Part shown: positions 1-8,874 of the stretch, in pieces
How positions within the stretch are numbered: position 1 is the stretch's first letter
Layout: every line of letters begins with the position of its first letter
Source: CAIKBL01 sp964555355
Lineage (GTDB): Bacteria > Pseudomonadota > Gammaproteobacteria > Ga0077536
DNA length: 64,000 bases
Reading direction: 5' to 3'
Assembly (NCBI GenBank): GCA_964555355.1
Contig: CAZKRY010000005.1
Span: 1-64,000, forward strand
The notes under the pieces: generated by a model
What the model was told of the DNA's origin: nothing
What the model saw: the letters and a program-made list of their open reading frames with translations, nothing else
Databases searched by the model: none
Program-made: the position numbers and the translations under genes

Positions 1-2
1 CC

Positions 3-114
3 GCAAAGCGAAAAGTGTGATTTTCGCTTTGCTCACAAAATCAACGAACTACGTTCGCTGATTTTGGCGGTACATCCTGTACCGCCGGAAGCTCTGCATT
101 TATGCAGAGCTTCC
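3..114. repeat. Four back-to-back hairpins
   Basis: Four inverted repeats follow each other with almost no bases between them. The first is a perfect 12-bp stem (gcaaagcgaaaa) with a 6-base loop at 3-32. The second is a 14-bp stem with one mismatch and a 3-base loop at 36-66. The third is a perfect 9-bp stem at 66-86, reading acaggatgt at its tip on the minus strand. The fourth is a perfect 12-bp stem (ggaagctctgca) with a 4-base loop at 87-114. The array may continue to the left of the window. It could be a transcription end, an RNA-stability element, or a mobile repeat family. Confidence 0.8.
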
Positions 115-221
115 TTAATTCCACTTTCCACTTGAGCGCGAGGTTCGCTTCAACGCCTTCTTGCACTCACATCGGCAGTACGTTGCAGTTCCTCCTCTCA
201 CGCGAGTGGCGTCAGGTTTCC

Positions 222-262
222 ACTCCCTCTCCCACGCGAGTGGGAGAGGGCTGGGGTGAGGG
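222..262 (+). repeat. Palindromic intergenic repeat, copy 1
   Basis: The stem ccctctcccac pairs perfectly with gtgggagaggg across a 4-base loop and is followed by ctggggtgaggg. The same arrangement recurs elsewhere in the window, always between genes, so it is a REP-like family. Confidence 0.75.
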
Positions 263-477
263 TCTACGCGCGGCGCTGATTTCATCTCTTCGGTTCCCGC
301 TCACGCAAATAGGTTCAACCTACTAGCGGTAATTTTCCGCAATCCGCGTCTTTCGCCGGCGACCTAAGAACTCGTTGAACAATCGCGCGCGTTCACGGCA
401 CTCATGACCAGTGCCGTCTCTAATCACAACCTATGCGCGGCATCACACAACAAATCAGGCCAACAGAGGTGCGAATC

Positions 478-1050
478 ATGAAGAAATCGATCATTGGAGT
501 GGCAATTGCGGCGGCGCTCGTGTCGCCGGTAAGTTTTGCGGACGGCGGTAAAGTGGCTCGCGCGTATGACGTGTGCGTCAATGCCGTTGCAGATGCGCGT
601 TTCAATTTTACAGGGGTGGATTTTTTCGGTAATCCAAGTCCACATCCGGGACCGGGCGATCGCGTGACGGCTGTTGGCATGTTGCTACCGGACGGGACTT
701 TGCCCAGCAATATTGACGATCCAAACGATGACACCTGCGCTGCCTTCGCAAGCAAAAAGATCGGCACGTTCTGGGTGAGCGGAACCTTCGTCAGCACGTT
801 TGACGCGACTGGCGTCTTACCGCAAGCGGCGGCTAACGACTTAGCCTATGTGCAATGGCACTTCCGAGTGGACGGTGTCGGCTCGTTCGAAACCAGCGGA
901 CCGATCAAACAATTTGTCCGCGGCGGCACGTATCCGCAAGTGCTGACCGGTGGAACCGGACGCTTCAAGAACGTGAAAGGTGAAATGACCACGTTGATGC
1001 TGGGCGCCGGCGGCTTTCAGATCCGTGCGATATTGCCGAACTCTGACTAA
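478..1050 (+). CDS. Secreted allene-oxide-cyclase-barrel-like protein
   Basis: A 190-residue protein that begins with a clear Sec signal peptide (MKKSIIGVAIAAAL, cleavage near SFA/DGG). The start was chosen because an AGAGGTG ribosome site lies about 8 bases ahead of this ATG; an upstream in-frame ATG at 433 would bury the signal peptide. The C-terminal half is rich in beta strands and carries GGTGRFKNVKGEM, which resembles the glycine-rich strand pair of AOC/dirigent-type barrels. Two Cys flank the mature N-terminal half and could form a disulfide. The role is unknown; the barrel assignment is by motif only. Confidence 0.6.
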   Translation: MKKSIIGVAIAAALVSPVSFADGGKVARAYDVCVNAVADARFNFTGVDFFGNPSPHPGPGDRVTAVGMLLPDGTLPSNIDDPNDDTCAAFASKKIGTFWVSGTFVSTFDATGVLPQAAANDLAYVQWHFRVDGVGSFETSGPIKQFVRGGTYPQVLTGGTGRFKNVKGEMTTLMLGAGGFQIRAILPNSD

Positions 1051-1063
1051 CGTTTCTTAAAAC

Positions 1064-1098
1064 GGTCACCGCGAAACTTGCTCGGTCTCGCGGTGACC
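1064..1098 (-). terminator. Terminator between convergent genes
   Basis: A perfect 11-bp stem (ggtcaccgcga / tcgcggtgacc) with a 13-base loop lies between two convergent genes. Read on the minus strand it is followed by gttttaag, so it best fits termination of the hydrolase operon; on the plus strand there is no T run. Confidence 0.6.
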
Positions 1099-1107
1099 TA
1101 CGTCTGA

Positions 1108-1953
1108 CTACTTCCCGGCAATCTCATTCAAAATCGGCTTTAAGTACTCCATAAACTTCGTCGGATTCTCGCTCATCGGGAAATGTCCGTTGTCCTTCAT
1201 CTCGGTGAACTTTGCGCCTCTGATGCGCGCCGCAAGTTCGCGGGTCATATCCGGGCTCGTCGCAAAGTCGTATTCACCGGTTAAGAAGTACACGGGGATT
1301 TTCGACGTATCGATTTTGTCGACGACTTTATGACCGTCGTAGTCGAGCGAGTAGTAGTACAAGTCGCCCTTGAAGACCATCGGCGCGCCTTGACTATATC
1401 CAAACACCGTCTCGCGAATGTATTTCTCGGGGCTGGTCGGTGCGCATAGGCTGTACATCATCGCGGGTTTCGCTTCGTTGCTGATCCGCGGGTGATACCA
1501 CTGATCGAGGTAATAACCGGGGCTGGCCAAGGATGACTCTACGCCGATGACCGCGCGGAATTTGTCCGGATGCGCGGCGGCGAGATCGACTGCTACTTGT
1601 CCCCCCATCGAACAGCCCATGAACACCGGCTTATCGAGTTCGAGCGCGGCGGAGAACCCAGTGATGAATTTCAAAAAGAAATCGCGTGTCAAGTTATATG
1701 GCTTTGTCCAATGCGCATCCTCGACCGGCGGCAATGACTTGCCGTGAAACGGTAAGTCCCACGCGATCACCCGAAAGCGCTTGGTGATCTCCGGATCTTC
1801 TAAAACATGCCGCCATTGAAAGGCGTGCGCGCCGGCAGTGTGTTGGCAGATAAGCGGAATACCGTTGCCGGCGTTTTCGTAGTAGACGCGGTATTCGATA
1901 CCGTCGATGGTCAGGTAAACGTAACGGCCGGCGGTTGAATCGTGTTTAGCCAT
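1108..1953 (-). CDS. Alpha/beta hydrolase
   Basis: A 281-residue alpha/beta-hydrolase-fold enzyme. The nucleophile elbow GCSMGG gives Ser115, with a likely acid at Asp229 (GEYDF) and His257 (DNGHFPM); HTAGAH near residue 38 would supply the oxyanion hole. No signal peptide is seen, so it is cytoplasmic. It is the last gene of a minus-strand set after an acyl-CoA dehydrogenase and an SCP2-like protein, so an ester or thioester of an acyl chain is a reasonable but unproven substrate. The family includes esterases, C-C hydrolases and dehalogenase-like enzymes, and the sequence does not decide between them. Confidence 0.85.
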   Translation of the reverse strand: MAKHDSTAGRYVYLTIDGIEYRVYYENAGNGIPLICQHTAGAHAFQWRHVLEDPEITKRFRVIAWDLPFHGKSLPPVEDAHWTKPYNLTRDFFLKFITGFSAALELDKPVFMGCSMGGQVAVDLAAAHPDKFRAVIGVESSLASPGYYLDQWYHPRISNEAKPAMMYSLCAPTSPEKYIRETVFGYSQGAPMVFKGDLYYYSLDYDGHKVVDKIDTSKIPVYFLTGEYDFATSPDMTRELAARIRGAKFTEMKDNGHFPMSENPTKFMEYLKPILNEIAGK

Positions 1954-1965
1954 GGAGTCTCTCCT

Positions 1966-2337
1966 TTAGGCGACGCATTCGCGCATTAGTTGGAACATGC
2001 GGCGAAACGCGCCGTAATAAGAGAAGAAAGTTTCGGCGTTGCCCGCCCAACTGAATTCATCCCGCACAATGGCGGCGAACATGTCGTGCAGAAATGGGCG
2101 TGGTACGGGCTTTAGAAATTCCTGCCAGGTGGCGACGCTGCCTTGGATGGTGACATCGGCGGTTTCAAATTTGCTGCCAGGTTTAATCTCCGCGAGCTTG
2201 CCGTCGCGAAAGGTCAGCAATAACGCGTCGCGATCGAAATAGAGCTTCAACGCACCGTTCAGATAACGGCCGGCGATAGCGAACTCGCCATCGGCGTTGA
2301 CCGCATTGATGAATTGACTTTGATTGAATAACTGCAT
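1966..2337 (-). CDS. SCP2-like sterol/lipid carrier domain protein
   Basis: A 123-residue single-domain protein. The pattern of strands (FAIAGRYLNGALKLYFDRDA, then a phrase on the substrate being 'used' in TIQGSVATWQEFL) resembles SCP2-like lipid-binding proteins, which present hydrophobic acyl or sterol groups to enzymes. The ATG is preceded by GGGAGA at good spacing; a TTG 42 bases upstream touches the stop of the preceding gene and is less likely. It sits 44 bases after an acyl-CoA dehydrogenase and 12 before a hydrolase, so carrying the shared substrate is the simplest idea. The family match is by pattern and moderate. Confidence 0.55.
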   Translation of the reverse strand: MQLFNQSQFINAVNADGEFAIAGRYLNGALKLYFDRDALLLTFRDGKLAEIKPGSKFETADVTIQGSVATWQEFLKPVPRPFLHDMFAAIVRDEFSWAGNAETFFSYYGAFRRMFQLMRECVA

Positions 2338-2381
2338 AAGCGGTCTCCCGAGGGTTTTTCCCCCTAAATCATTCCTCAAAT

Positions 2382-3521
2382 TTACTCGTTCGGTTCGAGT
2401 TGGCGCGCGATGACTAATCGCTGCACATCGCTAGTACCTTCGTAGATCTGGCACACGCGCACATCGCGATAAATCCGCTCCACCGGGAAGTCTTCCACAT
2501 AGCCATAGCCGCCGTGGATTTGAATCGCATCCGAGCAAACCTGCTCGGCCATTTCAGAGGCGAACAGTTTAGCCATCGAGGCTTCGCGCAGACAGGGTTT
2601 GCCGGCATCGCGCAAGCTAGCTGCATGGAGCACCATTTGCCGCGCCACTTCGATGCGGGTGGCCATGTCGGCTAGACGGAACGAAATCGCTTGATGTCCG
2701 GTGAGCGGCACGCCGAAAGCTTGGCGTTCTTCGGCGTATTTGGCGGCGGCGGTGAGCGCCGCGCGCGCCATGCCGATTGCTTGCGCGGCGATCCCGATGC
2801 GCCCGCCTTCCAAATTAGAAAGCGCAATCTTGTAACCCTGGCCCTCTTCGCCCAACAGATTGCCGGCTGGGATCTCACAATTTTCAAAAAGGATTTGCGC
2901 GGTATCCGAGGCGCGCTGACCGAGCTTGCTTTCGATTCGCGCAACCTGGTAGCCCGGATTGTCGGTCGGCACGATAAAGGCGCTGATCCCGCGTTTGCCG
3001 GCGGCGGGGTCGGTAACAGCGAACACTATTGCGAAACGCGCATGTTTACCGCTCGTAATGAATTGTTTGACACCGTTAAGCCGCCAGCCGGAGGCAATGC
3101 GCTCGGCCCGGGTTTTGATGGCAGCGGCATCGGAGCCCGCGTGTGGTTCGGTCAAGCAGAATGCGCCGAGCCATTCACCCCGTGCCGCCGGCCGGAGAAA
3201 CTGTTCTTGTTGCGTGGCTGTCCCATATTTCAGCAACGGCATGCAGACCACCGAGTTCTGCACGCTCATGATGGTGGAGGTGGCGCCGTCGCCGACGGCG
3301 ATTTCTTCTAGTGCAACCGCGAGCGCCACGTGGTCGAGCCCGGCGCCATCGAGTTCCGTGGGGACGAGCATCCCGAGCAGGCCTAACTCGCCCATTTCCC
3401 TTAGCGCCGCGGCGGGAAATTGCCGGTGGCGATCCCATTCCGCGGCATGCGGCGCAAGCACGGTAGCCGCAAAGCGACGCGCCATATCGCGCACGATGAC
3501 CTGACTGTCGTTTAGCAACAT
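2382..3521 (-). CDS. Acyl-CoA dehydrogenase (SCAD/BCAD-like)
   Basis: A full-length 379-residue flavoenzyme that oxidises acyl-CoA to 2-enoyl-CoA and passes electrons to ETF. Hallmarks are CLTEPHAGSDA (flavin/substrate loop), RQAFGVPL, the IQIHGGYGYVEDFPVER block and YEGTSDVQ, whose Glu361 is at the usual catalytic-base position. A GAGGAA ribosome site precedes the ATG. It is first in a minus-strand operon with the SCP2-like protein and hydrolase. Chain-length preference cannot be read from the sequence; the closest style is short/branched-chain dehydrogenases. It diverges from the exported GlcG-like gene across a 156-bp spacer that must hold both promoters. Confidence 0.92.
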   Translation of the reverse strand: MLLNDSQVIVRDMARRFAATVLAPHAAEWDRHRQFPAAALREMGELGLLGMLVPTELDGAGLDHVALAVALEEIAVGDGATSTIMSVQNSVVCMPLLKYGTATQQEQFLRPAARGEWLGAFCLTEPHAGSDAAAIKTRAERIASGWRLNGVKQFITSGKHARFAIVFAVTDPAAGKRGISAFIVPTDNPGYQVARIESKLGQRASDTAQILFENCEIPAGNLLGEEGQGYKIALSNLEGGRIGIAAQAIGMARAALTAAAKYAEERQAFGVPLTGHQAISFRLADMATRIEVARQMVLHAASLRDAGKPCLREASMAKLFASEMAEQVCSDAIQIHGGYGYVEDFPVERIYRDVRVCQIYEGTSDVQRLVIARQLEPNE

Positions 3522-3677
3522 CGGGAATTATTCCTCATTTTGTAGTCTCGCTCGTTGACCCTGGAGTGCGAACTGGTTCACCCTCCGGCCAGGACCCGAC
3601 CCAAACGTCCGTAAACAAGACGCTTGGGGTGGGACCGCTAATCATCGCTCATCACAAAGGTTTGGAGGAATACAAAA

Positions 3678-4469
3678 ATGCTGAAGAAGAAAATAATCGC
3701 GTTATGCGTGTCAGGCTTTTTTGCCGTCGCAGGCGCCGTGCAGGCAGATTCGGAAGAAGTAGACGGTGGCCGCGCGGCGTGCAAGGGGCTGCCGACTCAA
3801 GCACAGCTTAAGGTGGCCCTTACCGCCGCTCGCGCCCAAGCAAACGGCGGATTTAACCTCGATATGTGGGGCACGGTGGTCAATCGCGACGGTGTAGTGT
3901 GTGCGGTGGCGTTTACCGGGGCTGATCGTGGGTCGGAATGGCCCGGCAGCCGGGTCATCTCGGCGCAGAAAGCCAACACCGCAAATGCCTTCAGCTTGCC
4001 AGGGCTCGCACTATCAACCGCGAACCTGTGGGCCGCAGTGCAGCCGGGTGGATCGCTGTATGGCCTGCAGCACAGCAATCCAGTCAATCCCGACGTTGGC
4101 TACAAGGGGCCGTCGACCAATTACGGCCAAGCGAATGATCCGATGGTTGGACGCAAGATCGGTGGCGTTAACGTATTCGGCGGAGGACTTGGTCTCTACA
4201 ACTCAGCCGGTAAGCTGGTTGGGGGAATTGGCGTCAGCGGCGATACCTCGTGTGCCGATCACAATATCGCGTGGCGCACGCGCAACGGTTTAGGGCTTGA
4301 TTATGTTCCAGGTGGCGTCGGCGCAGATGGCTCGCGGCCGGACAATATCAATTACCAAGGACAGGTCGCGGTCCCGAGCTTGCAGAATGATTTCTCGCAC
4401 CCTGTGTGCGCGATTGCAGGAGTCGATGGTGTGTCGGCGATAAGCGCGGCACTTCCAGTCACTAAGTAG
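3678..4469 (+). CDS. Exported GlcG/HbpS-like (DUF336) protein
   Basis: A 263-residue protein with an N-terminal signal peptide (LKKKIIALCVSGFFAVAG, cleavage near VQA/DS). The mature part is an elongated GlcG/HbpS domain: early helix, a strand with a NRDGVVCAVAFTG turn, a lysine-bearing AQKANTANAF segment, and GGIGVSGDTSCADHNIAWRTR near the end. Family members bind haem or small molecules, and many act outside the cytoplasm. Length exceeds the usual 140-160 residues because of an insertion around residues 115-160. A strong GGAGG site lies 10 bases before ATG. A leaderless cousin lies at 42755. Its ligand is not known. Confidence 0.75.
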   Translation: MLKKKIIALCVSGFFAVAGAVQADSEEVDGGRAACKGLPTQAQLKVALTAARAQANGGFNLDMWGTVVNRDGVVCAVAFTGADRGSEWPGSRVISAQKANTANAFSLPGLALSTANLWAAVQPGGSLYGLQHSNPVNPDVGYKGPSTNYGQANDPMVGRKIGGVNVFGGGLGLYNSAGKLVGGIGVSGDTSCADHNIAWRTRNGLGLDYVPGGVGADGSRPDNINYQGQVAVPSLQNDFSHPVCAIAGVDGVSAISAALPVTK

Positions 4470-4500
4470 TTGCGGTAAGGCAGGTCGCGACTTAGACGTG

Positions 4501-4532
4501 AGGTGGACGGTGATCCGTCCACCTTTCGTTTT
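4501..4532 (+). terminator. Rho-independent terminator after the GlcG-like gene
   Basis: A perfect 10-bp stem, aggtggacgg paired with ccgtccacct across the loop tgat, is followed by ttcgtttta. It lies 31 bases after the stop of the exported GlcG-like gene and touches the end of the convergent deacetylase gene. Confidence 0.8.
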
Positions 4533-5421
4533 AGGGTTCCAGTGCGTGCACGCCGGTCAAATCGGGATTCGCTGCAATCCACGCCTGCAACGGATTCTCA
4601 CCACGCCATCGCGCGGCGTAATCCGCCATCGTTTCAAATACCACGCCGTCGTGCGTGGCGAAATAAGTCAGTAGCCGTTCAAGCATCAAAAAATAGCGTC
4701 CGCGCGCGATCGTTTGCGGGTGCATGGTCAAGATGTAGACGCCGTTCGGGCAACGGCTGTAAGCAAAGTCAAAATCGGCACGCCAATTCTCTTCGACCAG
4801 CGACGCGGCTTGCAGGCCACTGTTAAACCCCAGCACAAATTCGGTGGCCGGAAAATCATCGAGCATCCACGTCACCGGCATCTCCACGAGATCGACCGTG
4901 GTCCCAAAGTGATACGGCGAATCCAAGCCCCAAGCATCGCCGGATCGCAAGTAATACGGATAAAAATCGTGGCCCATGCAACTCGATTCGTACTTGAAGC
5001 CGTACTCGCGCAGCAGATCGATACTGCGCGGACTCAAGTCCCAAGCGGGTGAGCGATATCCTTGCGGGCGGATGCCGACCACGCGTTCCAACGCTTCCAA
5101 TCCTTTTTCCAATACGCGTCGTTCACCGGTTTCGTCAAATGCGGCGGGGTTTTCGTGCACCCAGCCGTGGTGCGCGATTTCATGCCCCGCGGCATGAATC
5201 CTTTCAACCAACTTGGGATAGGCGTAGGCCGTGTGACCCGGGATCGCAAAAGTCGACTTGATGCCGAAATTGGCGAGTAAATCCAGCAGGCGCGGGATCG
5301 CCACGGCGCCGAATTGTCCGCGCGAGATCATGCTGGGGTTATTCGATTTGACCGATCCGATCCATGACGACATGGCGTCAAAGTCGAACGTGATACAGCA
5401 GCTCAACCGGGGATCCGCCAT
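4531..5421 (-). CDS. Polysaccharide deacetylase family protein
   Basis: A 296-residue NodB-homology protein. The metal-site motifs are TFDFD (Asp13, Asp15), AHHGWVH (His85, His89) and a later YRSPAWDLS loop. This set is typical of the PuuE/allantoinase-type and chitooligosaccharide-type deacetylases, which remove acyl groups or open cyclic amides with a bound divalent metal. There is no signal peptide, which argues for a cytoplasmic small-molecule substrate over cell wall. A GAGGTG site precedes this ATG; a TTG four codons upstream is less likely. It stands alone, followed by the terminator of the convergent gene. Confidence 0.8.
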   Translation of the reverse strand: MADPRLSCCITFDFDAMSSWIGSVKSNNPSMISRGQFGAVAIPRLLDLLANFGIKSTFAIPGHTAYAYPKLVERIHAAGHEIAHHGWVHENPAAFDETGERRVLEKGLEALERVVGIRPQGYRSPAWDLSPRSIDLLREYGFKYESSCMGHDFYPYYLRSGDAWGLDSPYHFGTTVDLVEMPVTWMLDDFPATEFVLGFNSGLQAASLVEENWRADFDFAYSRCPNGVYILTMHPQTIARGRYFLMLERLLTYFATHDGVVFETMADYAARWRGENPLQAWIAANPDLTGVHALEP

Positions 5422-5512
5422 CGCGCACCTCAATTCACAACTAATAAGTCACGAAAGTATACGCGCGGCGCGCCAAGGGCGGGCGGTGGCCCGCAATTGA
5501 GCGTGGTGGCGA

Positions 5513-6484
5513 CTAGGCGGCCGACTTATGTCCGAGCTGTGCGTTGATTAGTCGCGCGAGCGTCGCGGAAAGCCGTTGCGGATCGAGCTTTGGCACGTAT
5601 TCGTCCACGCCCACCGATTTGCCCAGTTCCTGATTTTGGCCGCTCGAGAGCGACGAGTGCATGATGATGGGGATCCCCGCGAAGCGGGAATCACCTTTCA
5701 CGCTCTTGGTCAGCATGTAGCCGTCCATTTCCGGCATTTCAACGTCCGTGATGATGGCATGCACCATCCGCCGCAGCGGCGTGTTGATGGAAGCGGCATA
5801 TTCAGCCAGTTTTTGCAGACCCGACCAGGCTTGTAAGCCATTATCGAATCCGGTGTATTTGACTTGCATCGCATCGAGCGTGCGGCCGATCTGGCGGCGG
5901 GCGACATGCGAGTCATCGGCAAAAATGACCATGCAGTCATCGATACCGAGCGGCCTCAAATCCTTGAAGACAATTTCACTGTCGTACTGTGTGGTTTCGG
6001 CGAGAATTTTCTCGACATCCATCAACATCACCAAGCGGCCGTCGGCGAGTTCGGTGACAGCGGTGACTAATCCGCCGGTTTCCGCCGTCAGCATGTCCGG
6101 TGGCACTTTCATCGATGACCAATCGAGCCGCAGGATGGTATCGACGGATTCGACCAAGAAGCCCTGCGAGTGATTGTTGTACTCGGTGACCATCATGACC
6201 TGGGGTGGCACCTCGGTCGGTACGCCGGCGTACTTAGCGAGATCGATCACCGGCACTACGGTGCCGCGTAAGCTGACCATGCCTTCGACCGCGCGAGGCA
6301 TGTCGGGGGCGGAGGTGATGGCGGGCGTGCGCATGACTTCGCGCACCTTAAATACGTTGATACCGAAAGTTTCTTTGCGGCCTGTGCGCTGATCCGTCCC
6401 TAGGCTAAATAGCAGGATCTCAAGCTTATTGGTTCCGGCAAGCTTGGTTCGCGCATCTACCCGTTCGAGCAATCTGGCCATCAT
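5513..6484 (-). CDS. cheV: Chemotaxis coupling protein CheV
   Basis: A 323-residue protein with a CheW-like domain (about 20-165, with FGINVFKVREV and the SLRGTVVPVIDL core) fused to a receiver domain (about 183-315, phospho-acceptor Asp247 in ITDVEMPEMDGY, Lys299). This is the CheV architecture. CheV links chemoreceptors to CheA and adapts through phosphorylation of its receiver. A GGAGA site precedes a pair of consecutive ATG codons; the first was taken. It is not next to other che genes here, but a large chemoreceptor is encoded at 44525. Confidence 0.93.
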   Translation of the reverse strand: MMARLLERVDARTKLAGTNKLEILLFSLGTDQRTGRKETFGINVFKVREVMRTPAITSAPDMPRAVEGMVSLRGTVVPVIDLAKYAGVPTEVPPQVMMVTEYNNHSQGFLVESVDTILRLDWSSMKVPPDMLTAETGGLVTAVTELADGRLVMLMDVEKILAETTQYDSEIVFKDLRPLGIDDCMVIFADDSHVARRQIGRTLDAMQVKYTGFDNGLQAWSGLQKLAEYAASINTPLRRMVHAIITDVEMPEMDGYMLTKSVKGDSRFAGIPIIMHSSLSSGQNQELGKSVGVDEYVPKLDPQRLSATLARLINAQLGHKSAA

Positions 6485-6559
6485 TTTTCTCCGCTTTTGC
6501 CGCCGCGCGGGGCGCAGGCGATACCGGCATAGCGGCAAACACGATGCAATCTTTAGGGT

Positions 6560-7306
6560 CTAGGCGATTTCGAGCGCGGTGCCGAGGGTGGTGCCAATTT
6601 CGGCGTGAAAAACCAGATCCGCGTGGACATCTTGCGGGGTTGGCTCGCGATTGACGATGATGAGGGTGGCGCCAGCGCGTTTGGCGCGCAACGGGAGCGC
6701 GGCGGCCGGGTAGACCACCAAGGAGGACCCCAACACCAAAAAAACGTCACAAGACTTCGTCAGCTGCTCGGCACGCGCCATGGCATCTTCCGGCATTGCC
6801 TGACCAAAAGATATCGTGGCTGCTTTGACAATGCCGCCGCAGGCGTCGCAGTAGGGCAGGGTACCGGAATTTTCGAAAGCTTGTTCAATCGGCGCGAGCT
6901 CGTAGCGGTGGGCGCAGTCCAGGCATTTGGCATAGGTGCCGTTGCCATGTAGTTCAATGACGCGACTATCTTCAAGGCCGCTTTGTTGATGCAGGCCGTC
7001 GATGTTTTGCGTGATGACCGCGGGGCTTCGTCCACTCGCCACCAAGGCTTGCACCGCACGATGTCCACGATTCGGCCGCGCCCGGCGTAGATCGCGATCG
7101 ATGATGAATTTGCGTCGCCAAGCTTCACGCCGCATGGCTTCGGAGGCGATAAAGTCTTGGAATTGGATCGGTGTGAATTGACTCCATATGCCCGTAGGAC
7201 TTCGAAAATCCGGTATTCCGGATTCGGTGCTGATGCCCGCCCCGGTGAAGACGGCAATACATCGGGCCGCATGCAGACATTGAGCAAGTGCCGAGATTTC
7301 CCGCAT
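6560..7306 (-). CDS. cobB: NAD-dependent protein deacylase, sirtuin
   Basis: A 248-residue SIR2 family enzyme. NAD-binding motif FTGAGISTESGIPDFR (residues about 20-35), QNIDGLHQ, the catalytic His in ELHGN, and a complete four-Cys zinc site (CLDC then CDAC). It removes acyl groups from lysines using NAD+ in the cytoplasm. The reading frame stays open far upstream inside the amidase gene, but similarity starts at this ATG, one base after the amidase stop, which suggests translational coupling. No strong ribosome site is seen. The exact acyl specificity (acetyl or longer) is not resolved. Confidence 0.92.
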   Translation of the reverse strand: MREISALAQCLHAARCIAVFTGAGISTESGIPDFRSPTGIWSQFTPIQFQDFIASEAMRREAWRRKFIIDRDLRRARPNRGHRAVQALVASGRSPAVITQNIDGLHQQSGLEDSRVIELHGNGTYAKCLDCAHRYELAPIEQAFENSGTLPYCDACGGIVKAATISFGQAMPEDAMARAEQLTKSCDVFLVLGSSLVVYPAAALPLRAKRAGATLIIVNREPTPQDVHADLVFHAEIGTTLGTALEIA

Positions 7307-7307
7307 G

Positions 7308-8750
7308 TTAGGGCGCAAGTCGTGGGCGCCGTTGCGCCCACGGACGATGACACTCCAATTGATGAGCGACCTGCAGCAGTAAATCTTCGCGACCCGGTGC
7401 CGCGACGAGTTGGATCCCGACCGGTAAGCTTGCCTGTGTTTCGCCAAACGGGATCGATGCCGCCGGCTGGCCGGTGACGTTGAACGGTGCCGTATAGGCC
7501 ATGTAGGGCAAGGTCGCGCGTAAGGGCGCGAGCGGATTATCCGCGGTTGAGCGCGCACTGCCGAGTAGCGGCGGTGGTGCGGCAGTGGTGGGTGAGAGCA
7601 ATAGATCAAAACCTTCATCCCACCAGGCCACCACCCGTCGTGCCCATCCCTGGAGATACACCTGCGCACGAACGTACTCGGCGGCAGGAAGTTGGAGGCC
7701 GCGCTCGCGTACGGCGGCGTTCGCGGGTTCGAGTTCGTCCTCACGCAGCGGTCTGCCGCCCAGCGTTTCCAGTTCCGCGAGATCATGCGCAAGCCAGGCG
7801 CTTAGTACTTTCATGAAGGCGTGTTGTTCGTCCACTTCGTCTAAGGCTTGCGGATACGCCTCCGTCACCACATGCCCCAGCGCTTCCAACGCGCGCGCGG
7901 CGTTTTCCGCCGCGGCACGACACGCCGGATCGAGCGGCGCGACGGCACGCGGCACCTTTATCAGCAATCCGATGCGCAAGCGCGGCGGTGCGTATCGATA
8001 GGTCTCGTGATAAGGACGCGTGGGGACCTCGCGCGGGCACGGATCGCCGGCATGCGGACCGGCCGCAATATCCAGTAACGCGGCGGAGTCGCGCACGCTA
8101 CGTGTCACGACATGCTCAATCGCGGCGCCGAGCCATACATCGCCGCGCGACGGGCCATGTGACACCCGCCCGCGGCTGGGCTTTAATCCCAATAAACCGC
8201 AATGCGCGGCCGGGATGCGAATTGACCCACCCCCATCGTTGGCGTGTGCCGCCGGCACCATGCCGCTTGCGACTGCCGCCGCCGAGCCACCGCTGGAACC
8301 GCCGGGCGAATACGCGAGCGACCATGGATTATGCGTCGGGCCGTAGGCTAATGGTTCGGTGGTGGTCACCAAGCCGAATTCAGGCGTATTGGTGCGCCCA
8401 ACAAAGAGCAAACCCGCGGCGCGATAACGCGCGGCGAGAAATGTGTCGTGGCTCGCGCGGTAGCCAATGTTCTTTAAGTAACGAGACCCCGCGTGATAGG
8501 GATCCCCCGCCGTTGCACACATTAGGTCTTTGACTAAGAACGGCACGCCATGCAAAAGACCATGGGGCGCACTGGTGGCATCTTTGAGCGCGAGCTCAAA
8601 GCGCGGGTGGATCACCGCATTCAACGTAGGATTTATCTGTTCGATGTGGGCTATCGCGGCGCGCACCAGTTCAATCGGCGCCACCTGTCGTGTCGCCACC
8701 AATCCGGCCATGGCCGTGGCATCGAGTGCCGTATAGTCAGCGTCGTTCAT
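7308..8750 (-). CDS. Amidase signature family enzyme
   Basis: A 480-residue amidase. The Ser-cisSer-Lys triad is visible: Lys in VPFLVKD (about residue 80), and the SPGGSSGGSAAAVASG loop with the two serines, plus DGGGSIRIPA. These enzymes hydrolyse amides or act as amidotransferases; there are no GatB or GatC genes nearby and the sequence is more like catabolic amidases, so a small aryl or alkyl amide is likely. The ATG was preferred to a GTG two codons upstream; neither has a clear ribosome site. It is coupled to the sirtuin gene. It diverges from hisC. Confidence 0.88.
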   Translation of the reverse strand: MNDADYTALDATAMAGLVATRQVAPIELVRAAIAHIEQINPTLNAVIHPRFELALKDATSAPHGLLHGVPFLVKDLMCATAGDPYHAGSRYLKNIGYRASHDTFLAARYRAAGLLFVGRTNTPEFGLVTTTEPLAYGPTHNPWSLAYSPGGSSGGSAAAVASGMVPAAHANDGGGSIRIPAAHCGLLGLKPSRGRVSHGPSRGDVWLGAAIEHVVTRSVRDSAALLDIAAGPHAGDPCPREVPTRPYHETYRYAPPRLRIGLLIKVPRAVAPLDPACRAAAENAARALEALGHVVTEAYPQALDEVDEQHAFMKVLSAWLAHDLAELETLGGRPLREDELEPANAAVRERGLQLPAAEYVRAQVYLQGWARRVVAWWDEGFDLLLSPTTAAPPPLLGSARSTADNPLAPLRATLPYMAYTAPFNVTGQPAASIPFGETQASLPVGIQLVAAPGREDLLLQVAHQLECHRPWAQRRPRLAP

Positions 8751-8874
8751 GACCACACGATAACCACGGTTGTCGGCGCGCTCAAGGTGTCCGTCGCGAG
8801 TCGCGTTTCAAGCCGGTGCGGATAGGGTATTCTTCGCGCACGCTGGCTTACCGATCAAACCGGAATAACTATTC

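Larger units (their letters stand above)
1..477. other. Gene-free left edge
   Basis: No credible protein gene is visible in this stretch; a 74-codon open frame inside it is built from the repeat DNA and has no family resemblance. It holds four adjacent hairpins at its left end, one copy of the ccctctccc palindromic repeat, and a small inverted repeat (acggcact, 7-base loop, agtgccgt, at 395-417). The last lies about 60 bases before the first gene and could be a regulatory site for it. Confidence 0.6.

Noticed and set aside
102..326. Possible small protein at the left edge
   Set aside because: It runs through the palindromic repeat and lacks a ribosome site.
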